NCBI GenBank assembly: GCA_017554745.1
Contig: JAFZHS010000013.1
Location: 62,001-126,000, forward strand
Length of the DNA: 64,000 nucleotides
Origin: Clostridiales bacterium
Lineage (GTDB): Bacteria; Bacillota; Clostridia; Saccharofermentanales; Saccharofermentanaceae
Direction: 5' to 3'
The stretch's first letter is position 1; every line of letters starts with the position of its first letter. Shown piece after piece: positions 59,611 through 64,000 of the stretch. The notes under the pieces were generated by a model. That model was not told the DNA's origin. It did not search any database and saw only the letters and a program-made list of their open reading frames with translations. Both the position numbers and the translations under genes were made by a program.

Positions 59611-61611
59611 ATGGACGATTTTGACAATTTGAATTCTAAGACGGATTCTGACTTAAGGCAGATAGCTGTCGCTTTTGGTGATTTTACACCTGAAGAAGCA
59701 GAATCAAAGACAAGAGACGAACTCCTCATGGCTATCACAGGCGCGAAAGATATCGGTGACATCACTCCCGTAGATCTTTCTGAAGAGCCTGTTCCGGTAA
59801 AGCCTGTATCCATTCCGGAACCCATGAAGAGCACGGAAAACCAGAAGTCACTGGACGAGCTGATCGTTGATGTCGGCAGGACCGCAAGGTTCGAGACTAA
59901 CGAACTGGCTGATGCCATGATCAAGGCAGAGAAGAAGGAGAAAAAAGTGGCTAAGAAAGTAACTGAAGAAGCCGCAAAGGAGCCCAAGGAAGAGAAGAAG
60001 GCTGAAAAGGCTGAGAAGAAGCCTGCAAAGCGTACTTCCAAGAAGGCTGCGAAGGCTGAAGAAGCTCCCGCAGAGGCAGCTCCGGCAGAGGCTGAAGCAC
60101 CTGCAAAAGAGCCTGAGAAGACTGAGAAGGCAGCTAAGACAAAGAAGACCAGAACCAGCAAGAAGAAGGCCGATGCTACTGCTCAAGAGGTAAAGGCTGA
60201 TGAGCCTACACCCGTTGAGGCTCTGGCAGCAGCCGCACAGGAAGAAGCACCTGCCGCAGAGGCTCCTCAAGCTGAAGCTCCCGCAGAAGCAAAGACTGAA
60301 GAGAAGAAGCCCGAACAGCAGGTTCAGGGCCAGGGCAAGCACGGCAGATCCAAGAGAAGAAAGATCACTTTCGGTCCCGGCCAGGATACAAAGACCGTAG
60401 AAACCATTGACGAGGCTCCGGCTGAGAGTGAAGAAGAAGTCCCGGAAGTCGTACTTCCCGTTGAGATCGAGATCGAGGGCGTTCTCGCCATCAACAACAA
60501 CGAAGGCAACAAGAATGATTTCTGCGGATTCGTTCACAGAAATAACTATCTGCCCGGCGAAGATGACGCTTATGTCCCGGGCCAGATGATAAAGAGAATG
60601 GGACTTCGCAGAGGCGACTATATCAAGGGCTTCGCGATCCCGAAGCGCGGCAAGGACAGATATGCTCCGCTCAAGCGCATTACGGAAGTTAACGGCATTC
60701 CCGTAATCGAGAATGATTATGAGAACATCAGAAGACGTCCCAAGTTTGAGAGCCTCACAGCTATCTATCCTGATGAGAGACTTGACTTAGAGACTGAGAA
60801 GGAAGACATTTCCACAAGGATCATCGACCTTTTCTCGCCTATCGGCAAGGGCCAGAGAGGTATGATCGTATCCCCTCCGAAGGCAGGTAAGACGATCCTG
60901 CTCCAGAAGGTCGCAAATTCAATCACAGCTAACAATCCTGACTGCGTACTTATCGTGCTCCTCATCGACGAGCGTCCTGAGGAAGTTACGGACATGCAGA
61001 GGAATATATCAGGCGAAGTCGTTTACTCCACATTCGACAAGCGCCCCGAGAATCACGTAAGAGTAACAGAGCTCGTGCTCGAGAGAGCCATGAGACTCGT
61101 TGAGCTCGGCAAGGACGTTGTAATCCTTTTGGATTCCATGACAAGACTTGCAAGAGCGTATAACCTTACGATCAACCCTACAGGAAGGACCCTGTCAGGC
61201 GGTCTTGATCCGGGATCACTCTACGGACCTAAGAGATTCTTCGGTGCCGCACGTAATATCGAACACGGCGGATCCCTCACGATCCTTGCTACAGCGCTCA
61301 TCGAGACAGGCTCAAGGATGGACGAGGTTATTTTCGAGGAATTCAAGGGAACAGGTAACATGGAAGTTACTCTCGACAGAAAGCTCGCAGACAGAAGAGT
61401 TTTCCCGGCTATTGCAGTCGACAAGTCCGGTACGAGAAGAGAGGACCTCCTGCTTACGCCCGAAGAGCTCGATGCGGTATGGCTCATCAGAAGAAGGATC
61501 GCGGAGGCAGACACGATCACGGCTACCAACGCTGTCATCAGCTTTATGGAGAAGACGACGAGCAACAAGTCCTTCGTACTTTCCGTAAAGAAATCTTTCG
61601 CGACCGATTGA
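59611..61611 (+). CDS. rho: Transcription termination factor Rho with long low-complexity insert
   Basis: This 666-residue RNA helicase ends transcription on untranslated RNA. Order: a SAP-like N-terminal helical domain (about 1-50, [24 protein letters not shown]), a long Lys/Ala/Glu/Pro-rich low-complexity insert (about 105-283), the cold-shock RNA-binding domain (about 283-365, [21 protein letters not shown]), and the hexameric ATPase (about 380-660) with Walker [22 protein letters not shown] and [14 protein letters not shown]. The insert makes it about 250 residues longer than E. coli Rho (419). Weak ribosome binding site AAAGGCG. It precedes rpmE, DUF1385 and prmC, a conserved order. Confidence 0.95.
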   Translation: MDDFDNLNSKTDSDLRQIAVAFGDFTPEEAESKTRDELLMAITGAKDIGDITPVDLSEEPVPVKPVSIPEPMKSTENQKSLDELIVDVGRTARFETNELADAMIKAEKKEKKVAKKVTEEAAKEPKEEKKAEKAEKKPAKRTSKKAAKAEEAPAEAAPAEAEAPAKEPEKTEKAAKTKKTRTSKKKADATAQEVKADEPTPVEALAAAAQEEAPAAEAPQAEAPAEAKTEEKKPEQQVQGQGKHGRSKRRKITFGPGQDTKTVETIDEAPAESEEEVPEVVLPVEIEIEGVLAINNNEGNKNDFCGFVHRNNYLPGEDDAYVPGQMIKRMGLRRGDYIKGFAIPKRGKDRYAPLKRITEVNGIPVIENDYENIRRRPKFESLTAIYPDERLDLETEKEDISTRIIDLFSPIGKGQRGMIVSPPKAGKTILLQKVANSITANNPDCVLIVLLIDERPEEVTDMQRNISGEVVYSTFDKRPENHVRVTELVLERAMRLVELGKDVVILLDSMTRLARAYNLTINPTGRTLSGGLDPGSLYGPKRFFGAARNIEHGGSLTILATALIETGSRMDEVIFEEFKGTGNMEVTLDRKLADRRVFPAIAVDKSGTRREDLLLTPEELDAVWLIRRRIAEADTITATNAVISFMEKTTSNKSFVLSVKKSFATD

Positions 61612-61719
61612 CAACCGCATACGATTCAAGTAATATAGCAAGGCTAACACGAAGAATCCGGTATGACATACGTGAGTTTAGGATTACGCGTCATATCTTT
61701 GATTGAGAGGTGAAAGGAC

Positions 61720-61920
61720 ATGAAAGAAGGAATTCATCCTAAGACGCAGGTCGTAACAGTTAAGTGCGCATGCGGCAACACATTCGAGACTCTTTCCACA
61801 AAGAGTGATCTCAGAGTTGATATCTGCTCTAACTGCCATCCGTTCTATACAGGCAAGCAGAAGCTCGTTGATACAGGCGGACGTGTTGATAAGTTCAAGA
61901 AGAGAATGGAAAAGGCTTAA
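61720..61920 (+). CDS. rpmE: 50S ribosomal protein bL31, zinc-binding form
   Basis: This 66-residue ribosomal protein of the bridge between subunits is the C+ form, with [11 protein letters not shown] and [12 protein letters not shown] holding the zinc-binding cysteines, so the gene is not the zinc-independent substitute. GAGG precedes ATG 61720. A strong terminator follows. Confidence 0.96.
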   Translation: MKEGIHPKTQVVTVKCACGNTFETLSTKSDLRVDICSNCHPFYTGKQKLVDTGGRVDKFKKRMEKA

Positions 61921-61942
61921 TTCTCATTCAACAAAAGCTAAC

Positions 61943-61978
61943 AAGAGGTTGTCTATTTCGGGCAACCTCTTTTGTTTT
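61943..61978 (+). terminator. Intrinsic terminator after rpmE
   Basis: AAGAGGTTG (61943-61951) pairs with CAACCTCTT (61963-61971), then TTTGTTTT. Confidence 0.93.
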
Positions 61979-62092
61979 AGCTAAAAAGGGCTACATTCCC
62001 TTATTTTGCCTTTTGTTTGTAACACCAATGCTCTTATTATTTGTTATACTCACAATCAGAATGCACAATTATGCTTAGACAAGGGGAAATAT

Positions 62093-63211
62093 ATGTCAGA
62101 GAATAACAGTGACATGAAGATATTGACCGAGGAACAGGTCAGGGAGATCACGCCCGAACAGATGGAGCAGGATATCGATCTTGTCCCTGAAGTGCAGCCC
62201 AAGGCTCCTGCCAAGGCAGCGAAAAAGAAGAAAAAGAAGTGCTGTGAGCCCGTAAAGAAGACTTCCATAGGCGGTCAGGCGCTCATTGAGGGCGTCATGA
62301 TGGTCGGTCCTTCAAGAACTGCAATGGCAGTAAGAAAGGGCGACGGCACTATCGTTGTCGAAGAGATAAAGCAGAGCGAGAAGACCACTTATTTTGAGAA
62401 GGTCCCTTTCATCCGCGGCTGCATCAGGTTTTATAAGATGCTCGTTACGGGTACCGGCGCGCTCATGAAGGCCGCTGATATCTCCGAAGAGGGCAAGCCC
62501 GAAGAACACAAGGAAGGCGAGAAGAAGTCACGCCTCGATGAATTTGCCGAGAGGCACTTTAACGTCATGATGACCATTTCGGCTATCGTCGGCATTCTTC
62601 TTTCAATAGGTCTTTTTATCCTCGCGCCCAGACTTATCGTTGACATAGGAGCGAAGTTCATCCCCGAAGAACTCAAAGAGCTCACTTGGATGACTGTTGT
62701 CCTTAATGTTGCAGAAGGACTTTTAAGACTCCTCATCTTCCTCTTCTATCTGATATTTGCTTCCAGCCTCAAGGACATCAAGAGAGTCTGGCGCTATCAC
62801 GGAGCTGAGCATAAGACGATCGCCTGCTATGAGGCAGGACTCCCGCTTACTGTCGAGAATGTTTTGAAGCAGTCACGCTTCCATCCCCGCTGCGGCACAT
62901 CCTTTATGTTCAACGTGCTTGCGATATCCATCATCATCTATACGGTTATCGGAATCTTCACGGGCGCCCAGCCCATGTGGGTCAACGCTCTTATCAGAAT
63001 CGGCTGCATCCCGGTCATCTGCGGTATCTCTTTCGAGATATTAAAGTTTGTCGGAAGACACGACAGAAACTTCTTCTGCAGATTCTTGTCCAAGCCCGGT
63101 CTCTGGCTCCAGAAGTTCACTACCCAGGAGCCTGACGCGGCTATAGCAGAGGTTGCGATCGCTTCCATGCAGGCAGTCATCCCGGAGAACAAGGAAGATG
63201 ACATCTGGTAA
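62093..63211 (+). CDS. DUF1385 (YqhQ-like) membrane protein
   Basis: This 372-residue protein has a Lys/Pro/Ala-rich N-terminus (about 1-60), the conserved start of DUF1385 (TSIGGQALIEGVMMVGPSRTAMAVRKGDG), four membrane helices between about 160 and 330, and the intracellular motif YHGAEHKTIACYEAG (conserved His/Glu/His). The role is unknown. The frame opens at 62006, but AAGGGG lies six bases before ATG 62093, giving the usual start. It sits between rpmE and prmC as in many Firmicutes and overlaps prmC by 14 bases. Confidence 0.88.
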   Translation: MSENNSDMKILTEEQVREITPEQMEQDIDLVPEVQPKAPAKAAKKKKKKCCEPVKKTSIGGQALIEGVMMVGPSRTAMAVRKGDGTIVVEEIKQSEKTTYFEKVPFIRGCIRFYKMLVTGTGALMKAADISEEGKPEEHKEGEKKSRLDEFAERHFNVMMTISAIVGILLSIGLFILAPRLIVDIGAKFIPEELKELTWMTVVLNVAEGLLRLLIFLFYLIFASSLKDIKRVWRYHGAEHKTIACYEAGLPLTVENVLKQSRFHPRCGTSFMFNVLAISIIIYTVIGIFTGAQPMWVNALIRIGCIPVICGISFEILKFVGRHDRNFFCRFLSKPGLWLQKFTTQEPDAAIAEVAIASMQAVIPENKEDDIW

Positions 63212-64000
63212 TGACGGACTTTTAAGTCTTCTCGAGCAGTCGGGAGACGGTGAAGCTTCGTTGGACCTTAAGATCCTTAAGGAAGAATTCGAAGGCAAAG
63301 AATTGGAAAATGCTGTAAAGAGGCGCGCTGATGGCGAGCCTCTTGCTTATATTCTGGGATACCGTCATTTCTACAAAGAATGCTACAAGGTCTGCCCCGG
63401 AGTCCTTATTCCGAGGGCGGATACCGAGATCGTAGTAGAATCTGCCCTGAAATTCCTGGGCATAAACGAGATGGCGACGGGTGATCTTCTGAAGATCCCT
63501 TCATACGGGAAAGATCTGTCAGACATAAGTTTTGCGGATCTTTGCACGGGCACGGGATGCATCGGAATATCCCTTGCCAATGAGATAGCAAGAAGGGGCG
63601 GGAAGGCGTCAGGATGCCTTATAGACATCAGTGATACGGCAATAGCAGTCGCTTCCGAAAATGTTACATTCCAGGCGCTTAAGCCCGAAGACCTTAAGGT
63701 TATTAAGCATGACGTGCTTAGCAAAGCACCTGATATCGGAAAACTCGATCTTATATTATCCAATCCGCCGTACATAACTAATGACGAGATGGAAGAGTTA
63801 GAGCCTCAGGTAAAGGACCACGAGCCTGACCTGGCATTGAGGGCAGGCGATAAAGGGCTGGACTTTTACGGACCGGTTGCCGGCCACGCCGTAAAGCTCT
63901 TAAAAGACGGCGGTGCCCTGATCGTTGAACATGGGTTCGAACAGGGAGACCTCGTGCGTGAGATCTTCGCTTTATCAGGCCTTCACGACTGCATGACGAT
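63198..64000 (+). CDS. prmC: Release factor glutamine methyltransferase PrmC, cut by the window end
   Basis: A frame starting at ATG 63198 (inside the end of the DUF1385 gene, 14-base overlap) runs open to the window edge, at least 267 residues. It encodes a class I SAM methyltransferase that modifies the Gln of the GGQ motif in release factors. It shows an N-terminal domain (about 1-65), ADTEIVVESALKF, the SAM motif ADLCTGTGCIGISLAN and the catalytic SNPPYI that binds the target Gln. The C-terminal end is missing here. prfA commonly follows downstream, outside the window. Confidence 0.92.
   Translation, partial: MTSGNDGLLSLLEQSGDGEASLDLKILKEEFEGKELENAVKRRADGEPLAYILGYRHFYKECYKVCPGVLIPRADTEIVVESALKFLGINEMATGDLLKIPSYGKDLSDISFADLCTGTGCIGISLANEIARRGGKASGCLIDISDTAIAVASENVTFQALKPEDLKVIKHDVLSKAPDIGKLDLILSNPPYITNDEMEELEPQVKDHEPDLALRAGDKGLDFYGPVAGHAVKLLKDGGALIVEHGFEQGDLVREIFALSGLHDCMT

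Noticed and set aside
59848..60537. Leu/Cys/Ser-rich 229-residue minus-strand frame inside rho
   Set aside because: This is the antisense of the Lys/Ala/Glu low-complexity insert; such composition keeps the opposite strand open by chance.
1..64000. tRNA, rRNA, transposase or prophage genes
   Set aside because: I looked for tRNA T-loop sequences, conserved rRNA segments, transposase motifs and phage structural proteins and saw none.

Overview
The window is about 64 kb of a Gram-positive, anaerobic chromosome, almost certainly a member of the Clostridia. The evidence is a T-box leader on aspS, IreB/RuvX/DUF1292 in that order, a DUF4364 protein, a secG-rnr pair, a methionine synthase split into two genes, lipobox-type lipoproteins, and a lipoprotein GH9 cellulase carrying two CBM3 modules, which points to a plant-fibre-degrading or gut lineage. 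Genes are dense, codon use is mostly uniform by eye, and I see no prophage, insertion sequence, CRISPR array, tRNA or rRNA. The species cannot be named from this sequence alone.

Layout. 0-3 kb: a thiamine S-component (ThiT) fused in frame to an aquaporin, then a membrane acyltransferase. 3-5.6 kb (minus): an ABC-2 exporter (ATPase plus two permeases), divergent from an AraC-type regulator. 6.7-7.5 kb: a BrnA antitoxin whose BrnT toxin seems reduced to a 13-codon scar, then an unrecognised gene. 7.6-11.5 kb (minus): metF, a free-standing MetH reactivation domain, and a short metH. 11.7-15.7 kb: a cobalamin/siderophore-type ABC importer and a PTS-IIC-like membrane protein. 15.8-20.8 kb: a structured leader with terminator before an ABC exporter, then a Ca2+ P-type ATPase. 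20.9-26.8 kb: secG, rnr, T-box-aspS, mtaB.

27-29.3 kb holds a secreted beta-helix surface protein followed by a 34-residue acidic peptide gene. 29.5-35.3 kb holds ireB, ruvX, two DUF1292-type genes, a CPBP protease and a 1034-residue envelope protein with propeller, carbohydrate-binding and glycosidase-like regions. 35.3-45.5 kb holds DUF4364, pgi, two tandem lipoproteins with duplicated leaders, an aconitase-family hydratase behind a repeat-containing promoter, YitT, a 57-residue protein, a membrane protein, a HAD phosphatase and a glycerol-1-phosphate dehydrogenase. 45.6-49.2 kb is a two-component system with two overlapping kinases, the first lacking the H-box histidine. 49.3-55.6 kb holds the GH9 cellulase, a second CPBP protease, NAD(P)HX epimerase and small envelope genes. 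55.6-64 kb holds leuS (minus), mreB, rho with a long low-complexity insert, rpmE, DUF1385 and the start of prmC.

Functional links. The methionine genes sit next to a vitamin B12-type importer, and both MetH parts need cobalamin. The two-component system lies directly upstream of the cellulase and may control envelope or polysaccharide functions. The most unusual items are the H-box-less tandem kinase, the duplicated leader plus 22-bp iterons at the lipoprotein pair, the unassigned structured leader at 15.8 kb, the small peptide after the beta-helix protein, the ThiT-aquaporin fusion and the toxin-deletion scar.
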